Shown here: positions 1-7,583 of the stretch, in pieces
How the letters are laid out: each line of letters begins with the position of its first letter
Position numbering within the stretch: position 1 is the first letter of the stretch
From: an uncultured Caulobacterales bacterium
Lineage (GTDB): Bacteria > Pseudomonadota > Alphaproteobacteria > Caulobacterales > Caulobacteraceae
Reading direction: 5' to 3'
Assembly: GCA_903874895.1 (NCBI GenBank)
Contig: CAIQUG010000028.1
Coordinates: 1 to 48,441 of the forward strand
Length of the DNA stretch: 48,441 nucleotides
Notes under the pieces: generated by a model
The model's database searches: none
What the model was told of the DNA's origin: nothing
Seen by the model: the letters and a program-made list of their open reading frames with translations, nothing else
Translations under genes and position numbers: made by a program

Positions 1-377
1 GCATCGAGCCCCCTCGCGCCCCCGGTCTCGAACAGCAGGGGTACGTCGAGGATCACCAGATCAGCGTGACGGGCACTGGCTTCGTCGAAAAAGGCCTGCC
101 GGTCGGCACCGACGAGCGGGTGAACCACCCCCTCGAGCGTCCGCATGGCGGCGTCGTTCCCCAGAACCCGGGCGCTCAGCCGGCGACGGTCAATGGCCCC
201 GTCCACCTCGACCTCCGGAAAGAGCGCCGCCACGGGCCGGACCGCAGCACCGCCCGGCGCATAGAGTCGATGCACGGCCGCATCGGCGTCATAGACCGGT
301 AATCCCATCTCCGCGAAGAGCGAGGCCGTGGTGGACTTGCCCATCCCGATCGAGCCGGTCAGACCGATCAGCTTCAT
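1..377 (-). CDS. coaE: Dephospho-CoA kinase (partial, 3' end outside window)
   Basis: Catalyses the last step of coenzyme A synthesis, phosphorylating the ribose 3'-OH of dephospho-CoA with ATP in the cytoplasm. Reading the minus strand from the ATG at 377 gives [16 protein letters not shown], a P-loop at the N-terminus, then [22 protein letters not shown] and DVPLLFETG, all characteristic of CoaE. About 125 of the usual ~200 residues are present; the rest lies beyond the left edge. The start codon shares one base with the aroE stop (TGATG), so it is translationally coupled as the downstream gene of ppsR-maf-aroE-coaE. The identity is clear; only the C-terminal part cannot be checked. Confidence 0.95.
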   Translation of the reverse strand, partial: MKLIGLTGSIGMGKSTTASLFAEMGLPVYDADAAVHRLYAPGGAAVRPVAALFPEVEVDGAIDRRRLSARVLGNDAAMRTLEGVVHPLVGADRQAFFDEASARHADLVILDVPLLFETGGARGLD

Positions 378-1267
378 CACAGGTCTCCGGGCGCTGGAAC
401 CATTGCGGCCAACAGGATCTCGCGGACGGGCAGGTCTGGCGGTGCCACGCCGTAGAACGCCACGAACGACGGGATCGCCTGACCGATCAGCATGTCCAGA
501 CCGTCGACGGTCTGGTGGCCAAGGGCGCGGCAAGCCGCGAGAAATGGCGTTTCGAGGGGCTTGTAGACCATGTCCATCACGACGATTCCGCCGTCCGAGG
601 CCGGGGGCAGGGGCAGGGGTGTATCACCGGTGAGCTGGCCGGACGTGGCATTGATGACCGTGGCTGTGCCGTCGAAGGCTGTGGCCGCGTCGTCCCAGCC
701 GAAGGCCTTGCAGGGCAGAAGGGCCGATAGCGTGTCGGCGCGCGCCCTTGTCCGATTGAGGATGCGAATGTCTGCGGCACCGGCCGCGGCCAATGCCGCG
801 ACAGCCCCCCGCGCCGCGCCGCCAGCGCCGATCACCGTGACGGGACCGCGATCGGGCTGCCAACCCGGTGCCTGCCGGCGCAGGGCGTACAGCAATCCCT
901 CACCATCGGTATTGTCGGCCAGGAGGGTGCCGTCCTCTCGATAGAGAATGACATTCGCCGCGCCCGACGCCGCGGCGCGGTCGGTGGCATCATCCGCGAG
1001 GGCGAGGGCGCGTTCCTTGAAGGGCAATGTCACGTTGACCCCGCGGAACGTGCCGCCGGTCAAGGCATTGACGGTCATTTCGAAGGTGTCCGGGCGGGTC
1101 TGGAGGGGAACATAGGCCGCGTCGATGCCGAGGGCGCGAATCCAGGCGCCGTGAAGCCGCGGGCTCAGGGAATGACGAATGGGATGACCGATCACGCCGG
1201 CCACCATGGCCCCGCCGGACAGGAGCCCATCATACCGGATGGCCGGGTCGGACATTGCTCGGCTCAT
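377..1267 (-). CDS. aroE: Shikimate 5-dehydrogenase
   Basis: NADPH-dependent reduction of 3-dehydroshikimate to shikimate in aromatic amino acid synthesis. The 296-residue product has the substrate-binding N-terminal motif [13 protein letters not shown], the catalytic-lysine segment [11 protein letters not shown], the DNTDGEG motif and the nucleotide-binding loop [12 protein letters not shown] followed by NRTRARA. The first ATG (1267) overlaps the maf stop as ATGA; a second in-frame ATG at 1255 is an alternative start and would remove four residues. It lies inside the minus-strand ppsR-maf-aroE-coaE operon with no intergenic DNA on either side. Length is slightly above the usual 270-285 residues, mostly at the N-terminus. 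Confidence 0.95.
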   Translation of the reverse strand: MSRAMSDPAIRYDGLLSGGAMVAGVIGHPIRHSLSPRLHGAWIRALGIDAAYVPLQTRPDTFEMTVNALTGGTFRGVNVTLPFKERALALADDATDRAAASGAANVILYREDGTLLADNTDGEGLLYALRRQAPGWQPDRGPVTVIGAGGAARGAVAALAAAGAADIRILNRTRARADTLSALLPCKAFGWDDAATAFDGTATVINATSGQLTGDTPLPLPPASDGGIVVMDMVYKPLETPFLAACRALGHQTVDGLDMLIGQAIPSFVAFYGVAPPDLPVREILLAAMVPAPGDL

Positions 1268-1851
1268 GCCATCAGTTCTCCGCGATCACGGAAAAAGGCC
1301 AGCACATCCAGGAGCGGCAGGCCGAGCACCGTGAAATAGTCACCGTCCACCTGTTCGAACAATTGAGACCCCGCCGCCTCGAGATGGTATCCGCCCACCG
1401 AGGACATGACGTCGCCACCGTGTCGTTCAAGGTACCAGTCGAGCCAGGTGTCCGAAAAAGCCCGGACCTGGAGCCGGGCGGTTCGCACGGCCCGCCAGAC
1501 CGGGAGGCCATTCTCGGCGATGACGGCTGCCGAGTGAAGACTGTGGCGTCGCCCTCTCAGGTCCAGCAGTGTCCGGCGCAGATCGGCATGGGACTCCGCC
1601 TTGTCCACGAGGCGGCCATCAAGATCGAGGGTCTGATCCGCCCCGAGGACGAGGCCTGGCGTGCGGCGGGAGACCCGGACAGCTTTCAGCTCCGCCAGGG
1701 CGTCAGCCATGTCCCGCGGGCCGACCCCGTCCTGCACCAGGGCATGTTTCGCCAAGGCTTCATCCACTCCCGGCGCAACGGCGGTGAGCTCGACCCCCGC
1801 CGCCCGCAACATCGATTGGCGGGCGGAGCTGGTTGACGCCAGGACGATCAT
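1264..1851 (-). CDS. maf: Maf-family nucleotide pyrophosphatase
   Basis: A Maf/YceF/YhdE-type nucleoside triphosphate pyrophosphatase, 195 residues, expected to hydrolyse non-canonical or modified NTPs in the cytoplasm. The start IVLASTSSARQSMLRAAG is the family's phosphate-binding N-terminal motif, and later GLVLGADQTLDLDGRL supplies the conserved acidic segment. Which Maf subfamily (dTTP/UTP or m7GTP specific) it belongs to is not decided here. The ATG overlaps the ppsR stop by ATGA and the stop overlaps aroE by ATGA, so the whole cluster is one transcript. maf beside aroE and coaE is a common alphaproteobacterial arrangement near the origin. Confidence 0.93.
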   Translation of the reverse strand: MIVLASTSSARQSMLRAAGVELTAVAPGVDEALAKHALVQDGVGPRDMADALAELKAVRVSRRTPGLVLGADQTLDLDGRLVDKAESHADLRRTLLDLRGRRHSLHSAAVIAENGLPVWRAVRTARLQVRAFSDTWLDWYLERHGGDVMSSVGGYHLEAAGSQLFEQVDGDYFTVLGLPLLDVLAFFRDRGELMA

Positions 1852-2708
1852 GCGGCGGGACCATGAGAACTCGGTCGGCCTGACTGCCGGGCATTGAGCA
1901 GGTTGATGACCGCGGCGGCGGTCTCTTCCACGGATCGGCGGCTGACATCGATCACCGGCCAGCCCTGGCGTTCGAACAGTCGCCGGGCATTGACGATCTC
2001 CTCACGAACGGCATCGGCGTCCACATAGCTGCTCTCGCGGTTTTCGTTGAGCGATAACAACCGGTTCCGGCGGATCTGGATCAATCGGTCCGGGGACAGG
2101 ATCAAGCCGACAATCAAGGGCCGGGTCGTCCGGAAGAGCATTTCCGGCAGGGTCGCGCCGGGCACGAGCGGAACATTGGCGGCCCTGACACCCCGATGCG
2201 CAAGATAAATGGATGTCGGTGTCTTTGATGTCCGGCTCACGCCCACCAGTACCACGTCGGCGCTGTCGAGGTTCTGGCCACCTTGGCCGTCATCGTGGCC
2301 GATGGCGTAGTTGAGCGCTTCGATCCGGTTGAAATAGTCCGTGTCGAGGGCGTGCTGGGCGCCGACGCGGGTCGACAGCTGGGCACCGAGATAGCGGCCC
2401 AGCGCCGCTGTCATCGGGTCGAGGGCCGCGACGCAGGGTGTCATCATGGTCCGGCAGCCGTCTTCCAGGCTGGTCCGAAGTTCCCGGTCGACGATGGTAT
2501 GGACGACCATGCCGGGGGCATCCTCGATCTCCCGCAGGACCCGTTCCAGCTGACGGGTGGACCGGACCAGCGGATAGATGTGTTCGATGGGCAGGATATT
2601 GTCGAACCGGGCGCAGACCGCCTTGCTGATGGCGTTCAAGGTTTCGCCGGTGGAGTCGGACACCAGGTGCACGTGGAAGTATGTCGCGAGGCGGGCGGTG
2701 CCGACCAT
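1848..2708 (-). CDS. ppsR: Pyruvate, phosphate/water dikinase regulatory protein (DUF299, RP001 homologue)
   Basis: A bifunctional serine/threonine kinase and pyrophosphorylase family (DUF299) that turns pyruvate,water or pyruvate,phosphate dikinase off and on using ADP and phosphate. I start it at ATG 2708 (MVGTARLATYFHVHLVSDST) because family members begin just before the FHLHLVSDSTGET motif; the reading frame stays open to 2945 but the upstream 79 codons lie in origin DNA. The product is 286 residues and carries the nucleotide-binding loop VGVSRTSKTPTSIYLA. It is the first gene of the operon with maf, aroE and coaE. Its homologue RP001 is the classical left neighbour of Cori in Caulobacter and of the Rickettsia origin, which supports placing oriC just upstream. 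Confidence 0.93.
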   Translation of the reverse strand: MVGTARLATYFHVHLVSDSTGETLNAISKAVCARFDNILPIEHIYPLVRSTRQLERVLREIEDAPGMVVHTIVDRELRTSLEDGCRTMMTPCVAALDPMTAALGRYLGAQLSTRVGAQHALDTDYFNRIEALNYAIGHDDGQGGQNLDSADVVLVGVSRTSKTPTSIYLAHRGVRAANVPLVPGATLPEMLFRTTRPLIVGLILSPDRLIQIRRNRLLSLNENRESSYVDADAVREEIVNARRLFERQGWPVIDVSRRSVEETAAAVINLLNARQSGRPSSHGPAA

Positions 2709-2779
2709 GAAATCCGTCCAGGGCTTCGGCTCCCCCGCAGGGTACCGGGTCTGTTGAAAATGCTCGTCCCCCGCGGCAC

Positions 2780-2812
2780 CGCGGATAAATCCGTGGACAG
2801 ATTTGCGGATAG
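2780..2812 (-). repeat. Three phased DnaA-like 9-mers
   Basis: CGCGGATAA (2780-2788), CGTGGACAG (2792-2800) and TGCGGATAG (2804-2812) lie in the same orientation at exact 12-base intervals, separated by atc and att. Read on the minus strand they are TTATCCGCG, CTGTCCACG and CTATCCGCA, matching the DnaA box TTATCCACA at 7, 6 and 7 of 9 positions. They look like a weak, helically phased DnaA array within the origin. Each single site is weak; the regular spacing is the argument. Confidence 0.55.
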
Positions 2813-2904
2813 ACCGATGACCGGCTGGGGATGCTTCACGACAAGACGCGGTCTCGCGCCCGAATCCAAGACCTTCGGGGGATTTCGGGCACAAAACAGC
2901 GATT

Positions 2905-2925
2905 TTTTCCACGGGCTGAGCCACC
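2905..2925 (+). repeat. Two further DnaA/G-box-like 9-mers
   Basis: TTTTCCACG (2905-2913, 7 of 9 against TTATCCACA) and TGAGCCACC (2917-2925, 7 of 9 against the Caulobacter G-box TGATCCACA) lie on the plus strand 12 bases apart, the same period as the array at 2780-2812. They are probable low-affinity initiator sites. The call rests on location and spacing more than on sequence match. Confidence 0.45.
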
Positions 2926-2996
2926 GGTGGACGACTTTCTCCCAAGGTCGGGAAAAATCGCCGGGCAGGTCCGGGCAGCCGGCGTCATCCAGAGCC

Positions 2997-3005
2997 TGTG
3001 GTTAA
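2997..3005 (-). promoter_or_regulatory. DnaA-box-like site overlapping a CtrA box
   Basis: TGTGGTTAA reads TTAACCACA on the minus strand, 8 of 9 matches to TTATCCACA and the best DnaA-like match in the intergenic region. Its last four bases are the first TTAA of the CtrA box at 3002-3016, and it sits at the left edge of the AT-rich core. Binding by an initiator and a repressor here would be mutually exclusive. Confidence 0.55.
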
Positions 3006-3016
3006 TTTTTCGTTAA
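3002..3016. promoter_or_regulatory. CtrA-type box 1 (TTAA-N7-TTAA)
   Basis: TTAATTTTTCGTTAA is a perfect match to the CtrA full site TTAA-N7-TTAA. It lies in the AT-rich core of the putative origin and overlaps a DnaA-like box, which is the arrangement by which CtrA silences the Caulobacter origin. No ctrA gene is in the window, so the assignment relies on the motif and its position. Confidence 0.65.
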
Positions 3017-3029
3017 GGTTTTCCATGTG

Positions 3030-3044
3030 TTAAAAAAGTCTTAA
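3030..3044. promoter_or_regulatory. CtrA-type box 2 (TTAA-N7-TTAA)
   Basis: TTAAAAAAGTCTTAA is a second perfect TTAA-N7-TTAA, centred 28 bases from box 1. A degenerate third copy, TGAATGAATTGTTAA (TGAA-N7-TTAA), lies at 3083-3097. Two perfect copies within 45 bases are hard to explain by chance in DNA this GC-rich. Confidence 0.65.
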
Positions 3045-3179
3045 TCGTCCTTGCACACAGGCTCGGGCCCCCCAGCCAATGGTGAATGAATTGTTAATAT
3101 TCTGTCACGATATCCGCCCGGATCTGGCATGTCCCCGGTTTGACCGGCCCTACTGCCTCCTCTCCAAACCTTTTCAAGA

Positions 3180-3199
3180 CTCTTTCCAGATAGAAAGAG
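3180..3199. repeat. Inverted repeat in origin region
   Basis: CTCTTTC and GAAAGAG are perfect 7-base arms around the 6-base loop CAGATA. A GANTC site (GACTC, 3178-3182), the target of CcrM-type methylation in Alphaproteobacteria, overlaps the left arm. There is no T-run, so it is not a typical terminator; function unknown. Confidence 0.5.
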
Positions 3200-3459
3200 G
3201 GCCCGGAGAACGGGACTGGGTATGACCGGGGCCGGGGTCTTGAGAACACCATCCGACAAGGGTTTAAGCGACAGGCTCGCTTCGCCGGTCGAGACCGGGA
3301 GATGGCAAACCGGGAATGACCTGCTGCGGGCCCCGACACGCAGCCCGTTATTCGGCCAGAAACGGCAGCGGGCCATCTCGCTTCTGGTGGCAAATGTGCC
3401 TACATCACGGCGGCCGGGGATTTGACGTCGTACATACTCAGAGAAGGAACCATAAGCTC

Positions 3460-4536
3460 GTGAGCCTGAAGCGTCGCCGCATCGCCGTGGTGTTGTTCAA
3501 CCTCGGGGGGCCCGACGGGCCGGACGCAGTGCGTCCGTTCCTGTTCAATCTGTTTCGGGATCCGGCGATCATCAGCGTTCCGGCACTGGTTCGGCTGCCT
3601 CTGGCTGCGTTGATCTCGACCACGCGGGCGCCATCCGCAAAACTCAACTACGCGATCATGGGGGGAGGATCTCCCCTTCTGCCAGAGACACAGGCGCAGT
3701 CTGCCGCCCTGCTCGCAAGGCTGTCGGCGCAGGACCCGGACACGGAATTCAAGATCTTCATCGCGATGCGTTACTGGAAGCCGTTCACTGAAGTGACGGC
3801 GCGTGAAGTGGCCGCGTTCTGTCCGGATCATGTGGTGCTGCTGCCGCTTTATCCACATTTCTCGACCACCACGACGGGGTCGTCGGTCAAGGCGTGGAAC
3901 AAGGCCTATCGGGGTCCGGGCCAGGTCCATACGGTCTGCTGCTATCCGTCCGCAGACGGTTTCATAGCGGCGCATGCCGAGCGCATCCTGGAATGCTGGA
4001 AGGGGGCGGGATCACCTGCAAACGTCAGATTGCTGTTCTCGGCCCATGGACTGCCGGAGAAGGTGATCAAGGACGGGGACCCGTACCAGTCGCAGATCGA
4101 AGCGACGGCGGCGGCTGTGGCGGCGCGTCTCGGGGACGGATGGGACTGGCAGGTCTGCTATCAGAGCCGGGTCGGCCCGTTGAAGTGGATCGGCCCATCA
4201 ACGACCGACGCCATCAGCGGGGCCGCGGCTGACGGAAAAGGGGTTCTGATCACGCCCATCGCCTTTGTGTCCGAGCACGTGGAGACACTCGTCGAACTGG
4301 ATCATGAATATGCGGAACTGGCCGAGCAGCAGGGTGTGTCTCCCTATCTGCGGGCACCGGCCCTTGGTATCACCGCAGCCTTCATCGACACCCTGGCCGA
4401 GGCTGTGACAACATCCCTGGACGAGACCGGTGTCGTACCGTTCATGTGGCGCGGCTGTGATGACTGCCATCGACAATGCCCGCGGCAGCGGACCGGTGAC
4501 GTGGGCGAAAGGTCAAAGGACAAGGTGTTGGCATGA
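3460..4536 (+). CDS. hemH: Ferrochelatase, probably with a [2Fe-2S] cluster
   Basis: Inserts ferrous iron into protoporphyrin IX, the last step of haem synthesis. I start at GTG 3460 after AGAAGGAA (3442-3449), giving 358 residues beginning with SLKRRRIAVVLFNLGGPDG; the frame is open further upstream but into origin DNA. Family motifs include IAMRYWKPF, LLPLYPHFSTTTTGS, the catalytic-histidine segment LFSAHGLP and PIAFVSEHVETLVELD. Cysteines at about 160/161 and a C-terminal C333-x2-C336-x3-C340 group resemble the [2Fe-2S] ligand pattern known from Caulobacter and mycobacterial ferrochelatases. Its stop overlaps hemJ by ATGA, coupling it to the preceding step of the pathway. Confidence 0.96.
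   Translation: MSLKRRRIAVVLFNLGGPDGPDAVRPFLFNLFRDPAIISVPALVRLPLAALISTTRAPSAKLNYAIMGGGSPLLPETQAQSAALLARLSAQDPDTEFKIFIAMRYWKPFTEVTAREVAAFCPDHVVLLPLYPHFSTTTTGSSVKAWNKAYRGPGQVHTVCCYPSADGFIAAHAERILECWKGAGSPANVRLLFSAHGLPEKVIKDGDPYQSQIEATAAAVAARLGDGWDWQVCYQSRVGPLKWIGPSTTDAISGAAADGKGVLITPIAFVSEHVETLVELDHEYAELAEQQGVSPYLRAPALGITAAFIDTLAEAVTTSLDETGVVPFMWRGCDDCHRQCPRQRTGDVGERSKDKVLA
3849..3857 (+). promoter_or_regulatory. Perfect DnaA box inside hemH
   Basis: TTATCCACA occurs here exactly, about 0.8 kb from the AT-rich core. It encodes part of the conserved Leu-Tyr-Pro-His segment of ferrochelatase, so it could be a coincidence of codon choice. Confidence 0.3.
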
Positions 4537-4985
4537 CCGAGCATTACAATCTCGTTCGCGGCCTCCATATCCTGGCAGTGATTGCCTGGATGGCTGGCCT
4601 GCTCTACCTGCCGCGCCTTTTCGTCTATCACACCCGGGCCATTTCGGGCGGCGAGTTGGACACGACACTTCAGGAAATGGAACTCAAGCTGTCGCGGATC
4701 ATTATGGTCCCGGCGATGACGGTCGCCTTGATCCTCGGGTTGACCTTGATCTGGATCGACAGCCAGACCCGCGGCTGGGGTTTCCTCCTCAAGCCATGGA
4801 TGCTGGTGAAGTTCACCGGCCTCATCGCGTTGTTCGGGTTTCACGGCTTCCTGTCCGCCAGCCGCAAGCGTTTCGCCGCCGGCCAGAACACCCGAAGCGA
4901 GCGGTTCTGGCGGATGACCAACGAGATTCCTTTCGTGGCTGCCATCGCCATCGTTCTTTCGGTCACAACCAAGTTTCTCGACTAG
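4533..4985 (+). CDS. hemJ: Protoporphyrinogen IX oxidase, HemJ type
   Basis: A 150-residue integral membrane protein of the HemJ (UPF0093, formerly CopD-like) family that oxidises protoporphyrinogen IX to protoporphyrin IX, the substrate of the adjacent ferrochelatase. It begins TEHYNLVRGLHILAVIAWMAG, placing the conserved haem-binding histidine in the first membrane helix, and has about four hydrophobic segments with conserved lysine/arginine residues in GFLLKPWMLVKFTGL. The ATGA overlap with hemH means the last two steps of haem synthesis are co-translated. Upstream of rho this gene is a stable alphaproteobacterial neighbour. HemJ type is preferred over HemG/HemY from length and topology. 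Confidence 0.92.
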   Translation: MTEHYNLVRGLHILAVIAWMAGLLYLPRLFVYHTRAISGGELDTTLQEMELKLSRIIMVPAMTVALILGLTLIWIDSQTRGWGFLLKPWMLVKFTGLIALFGFHGFLSASRKRFAAGQNTRSERFWRMTNEIPFVAAIAIVLSVTTKFLD

Positions 4986-5219
4986 CCGCTTGACCGGCCG
5001 GAACCGCTGTGGTTCTGCTCAAGCACCCGGACCCGCCAGCGTCATTGCACGTGTCCGCGTCCCATTGCCGAGCGCGGTCCTCGCGTGACTACCGGCCCTC
5101 ACAGTTTCCACTGAACGCGGAAGTCCATCCGGCTCTTCGCGTTCCACAGACTCTTCGGCGTTGGCCGGGCAGAGACCGCTCTCGGTCCGCCAGGCCACGG
5201 CCCTTTGCGAGATCTCCAC

Positions 5220-6578
5220 ATGACCGATGACATCGACACCCCGACCGAACCGACCCTCGAAGGCGACAGCACCGAGGGTGCGGTCGAGCCGAACCTGGCC
5301 GAGTCCCTGGGCGTGACGCGCATGTCACTCCAGGAACTCAAGGAAAAGTCTCCGGCTGACCTGCTCGCCTTTGCCGAGAGCCTGGAAATCGAGAACGCCA
5401 ATTCCATGCGCAAGCAGGACATGATGTTCGCGATCCTGAAGGCCCTTGCGGACGACGGCGTCGAGATTTCGGGCTCCGGCGTGATGGAAGTGCTGCAGGA
5501 CGGGTTCGGCTTCCTCCGGAGTCCGGAGGCCAACTACCTGGCGGGCCCGGACGATATCTATGTGTCGCCGACCATGATCCGGAAGTACGGCGTGCGAACC
5601 GGGGACACGGTGGACGGACCGGTTCGGGCCCCCCGTGAAGGCGAGCGGTACTTCGCCATGACGAAGGTCGACAAGGTCAATTTCGAAAATCCGGACAATG
5701 TTCGCCACAAGGTCCATTTCGACAACCTGACGCCTCTTTATCCCGATGAGCGTCTGTCGATGGAGATGCTGGATCCGACCCTCAAGGATCGGTCCGGCCG
5801 GATCATCGATATTGTCTCGCCCCTCGGCAAGGGCCAACGGTGTCTCATCGTCGCACCGCCACGGGTCGGCAAGACGATGATGTTGCAGAACATCGCCAAG
5901 TCGATCGCCGCCAACCATCCGGAATGCTACCTGATCGTGCTGCTGATCGATGAACGCCCGGAAGAAGTCACGGACATGCAGCGGACCGTGAAGGGCGAGG
6001 TGATCTCCTCGACCTTCGACGAGCCGGCAACCCGGCACGTGGCCGTGGCGGAGATGGTGATCGAGAAGGCCAAGCGTCTGGTCGAGCACAAGCGGGACGT
6101 GATCATCCTGCTGGATTCCATTACCCGCCTCGGGCGGGCCTACAACACCGTGGTCCCGTCGTCAGGCAAGGTGCTCACGGGGGGCGTCGATGCCAACGCC
6201 CTGCAGAGGCCCAAGCGCTTTTTCGGTGCCGCCCGAAACATCGAGGAGGGCGGGTCCCTCACCATCATCGCGACAGCTCTGATCGATACGGGCAGCCGGA
6301 TGGACGAAGTGATCTTCGAAGAGTTCAAGGGGACCGGAAACTCCGAAATCGTGCTTGACCGCAAGGTCGCCGACAAGCGGGTCTTCCCCGCCATGGACAT
6401 CCTCAAGTCCGGCACCCGGAAAGAGGAGCTTCTCGTGCCGAAGGACCAGCTGCAGAAGACCTATGTGCTCCGGCGCATCCTCAACCCCATGGGGGCACAG
6501 GACGCGATCGAGTTCCTGATCGACAAGCTGCGTCAGTCGAAGAACAACGCGGACTTCTTCCAGTCCATGAACACCTGA
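5220..6578 (+). CDS. rho: Transcription termination factor Rho
   Basis: RNA-dependent ATPase/helicase hexamer that terminates transcription. The ATG at 5220 gives 452 residues; an in-frame TTG at 5205 would add five and is less likely. Order of parts: a short acidic leader, the SAP-like Rho N domain around [20 protein letters not shown], the cold-shock-like RNA-binding fold around [15 protein letters not shown] (from residue ~85), Walker [11 protein letters not shown] (~213), Walker [18 protein letters not shown] (~293) and the Q/R-loop region [21 protein letters not shown] 234-base leader (4986-5219) without an ORF precedes it; rho leaders in other bacteria are autoregulated by premature termination, but I see no definite structure here. 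Confidence 0.98.
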   Translation: MTDDIDTPTEPTLEGDSTEGAVEPNLAESLGVTRMSLQELKEKSPADLLAFAESLEIENANSMRKQDMMFAILKALADDGVEISGSGVMEVLQDGFGFLRSPEANYLAGPDDIYVSPTMIRKYGVRTGDTVDGPVRAPREGERYFAMTKVDKVNFENPDNVRHKVHFDNLTPLYPDERLSMEMLDPTLKDRSGRIIDIVSPLGKGQRCLIVAPPRVGKTMMLQNIAKSIAANHPECYLIVLLIDERPEEVTDMQRTVKGEVISSTFDEPATRHVAVAEMVIEKAKRLVEHKRDVIILLDSITRLGRAYNTVVPSSGKVLTGGVDANALQRPKRFFGAARNIEEGGSLTIIATALIDTGSRMDEVIFEEFKGTGNSEIVLDRKVADKRVFPAMDILKSGTRKEELLVPKDQLQKTYVLRRILNPMGAQDAIEFLIDKLRQSKNNADFFQSMNT

Positions 6579-6614
6579 CACCTGACATCCGACACCGGGC
6601 GCTGTGGGTCGGGG

Positions 6615-7583
6615 CTAGACCCTCAGCAGGGTCGCCCCGGTGGTCTGGCGCCCAGCGAGTGCCACATGCGCGGCAGCAGCGTCTTCCAGGTCAAAGGTCT
6701 GGCCGATACGGACCTTGACTTGGCCACTGGCCAGCACAGCGAACAGCGCTTCCGCCGCGCCGTCCAGTTCGTGTGCCGTGGAGACATAGTCGAACAGGGT
6801 CGGCCGGGTGAGAAAGAGGGAACCGGCGCGGGACAGGCGCAAGGGATCAACCGGAGCCGGTGGTCCAGACGCGTTGCCGAAACTGACGAGCAGACCCCGC
6901 CGCGCGAGACTGGCAAGGCTACCGTCGAGACTGGTCCGTCCCACGGAGTCATAGGCGATCCGGACGCCCGCGTTCCCGGTGAGGGCGCGGACCCTGGCAG
7001 CCACGTCTTCCTGCTCCGAGATGATGACCTCGTCGCATCCGTGGGCGCGGGCCAGCGTCGCCTTGGCCTCTGAACCCACGCAGCCGATCACGCGCACGCC
7101 GACGGCTTTCAGCCACTGGCAAAGGATCAACCCCACGCCACCAGCGGCAGCCTGGACCAGAGCTGTGTCCCCGGCTGCCAGGGGCCAGAGACGTCGGACC
7201 AGGAACTCGGCTGTCAGACCCTTCAGCAGGCTGGCCGCAGCGGTATCGAGAGATACGCCGTCAGGAACCCGGACCGCCCGGTCCGCCCTCACGACATTGG
7301 CATCGGCATAGGCGCCGAGGGAACTGCTATACGCCACACGATCTCCCGCCCGGAAGCGGGATACATCCGCGCCGACTGCTTCCACCACCCCGGCGGCTTC
7401 CAGACCGAGCGTGGCGGGCAGGGGAATTGGATAGAGGCCGTCGCGCTGGTAGATGTCGATGAAATTGAGACCCACAGCGGCATGACGGATGAGGATTTCC
7501 CCCGGGCCCGGTGCCGGCGTCGGGACATCTTCCAGGCGCAGGACGTCCGGGCCGCCAGTCGCGTGAACACGGATCGCGCGCAT
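6615..7583 (-). CDS. NADPH:quinone oxidoreductase family (zeta-crystallin type MDR)
   Basis: A 322-residue medium-chain dehydrogenase/reductase of the QOR branch, expected to reduce quinones or reactive carbonyls with NADPH. The N-terminus RAIRVHATGGPDVLRLEDVP, the GLNFIDIYQRDGLYPIPLP motif and the nucleotide-binding loop AAAGGVGLILCQWLKAVG are typical of Qor; no structural-zinc cysteine cluster is seen. Its ATG shares one base with the stop of the upstream hydrolase gene (TGATG), so both are one minus-strand unit inserted between rho and mnmE. The physiological substrate cannot be told from sequence. Confidence 0.88.
   Translation of the reverse strand: MRAIRVHATGGPDVLRLEDVPTPAPGPGEILIRHAAVGLNFIDIYQRDGLYPIPLPATLGLEAAGVVEAVGADVSRFRAGDRVAYSSSLGAYADANVVRADRAVRVPDGVSLDTAAASLLKGLTAEFLVRRLWPLAAGDTALVQAAAGGVGLILCQWLKAVGVRVIGCVGSEAKATLARAHGCDEVIISEQEDVAARVRALTGNAGVRIAYDSVGRTSLDGSLASLARRGLLVSFGNASGPPAPVDPLRLSRAGSLFLTRPTLFDYVSTAHELDGAAEALFAVLASGQVKVRIGQTFDLEDAAAAHVALAGRQTTGATLLRV

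Larger units (their letters stand above)
2709..3459. other. oriC: Probable chromosomal replication origin (oriC/Cori-like)
   Basis: This 751-base stretch between divergently transcribed ppsR and hemH has no credible gene. Bases 3001-3060 are only about one-third G+C in a roughly two-thirds G+C neighbourhood and are a candidate unwinding element. It contains three same-direction DnaA-like 9-mers 12 bases apart (2780-2812), two more 12 bases apart (2905-2925), the closer DnaA-like TGTGGTTAA (2997-3005), and two perfect CtrA-type boxes (3002-3016 and 3030-3044). A GANTC site lies at 2862-2866, and another at 3178-3182 abuts a 7-bp inverted repeat. In Caulobacter and Rickettsia the origin sits beside the RP001/DUF299 gene, as here. 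Origin function is inferred, not measured. Confidence 0.82.

Noticed and set aside
2709-2945. 79-codon N-terminal extension of the ppsR frame
   Set aside because: It has no resemblance to the DUF299 family, which starts just before FHVHLVSDSTGET, and it lies in AT-variable origin DNA with DnaA-like boxes.
6571-6598. Four tandem 7-mers (ACACCTG, ACACCTG, ACATCCG, ACACCGG) at the end of rho
   Set aside because: Only four degenerate units covering the stop codon; too short and imperfect to call a functional repeat.
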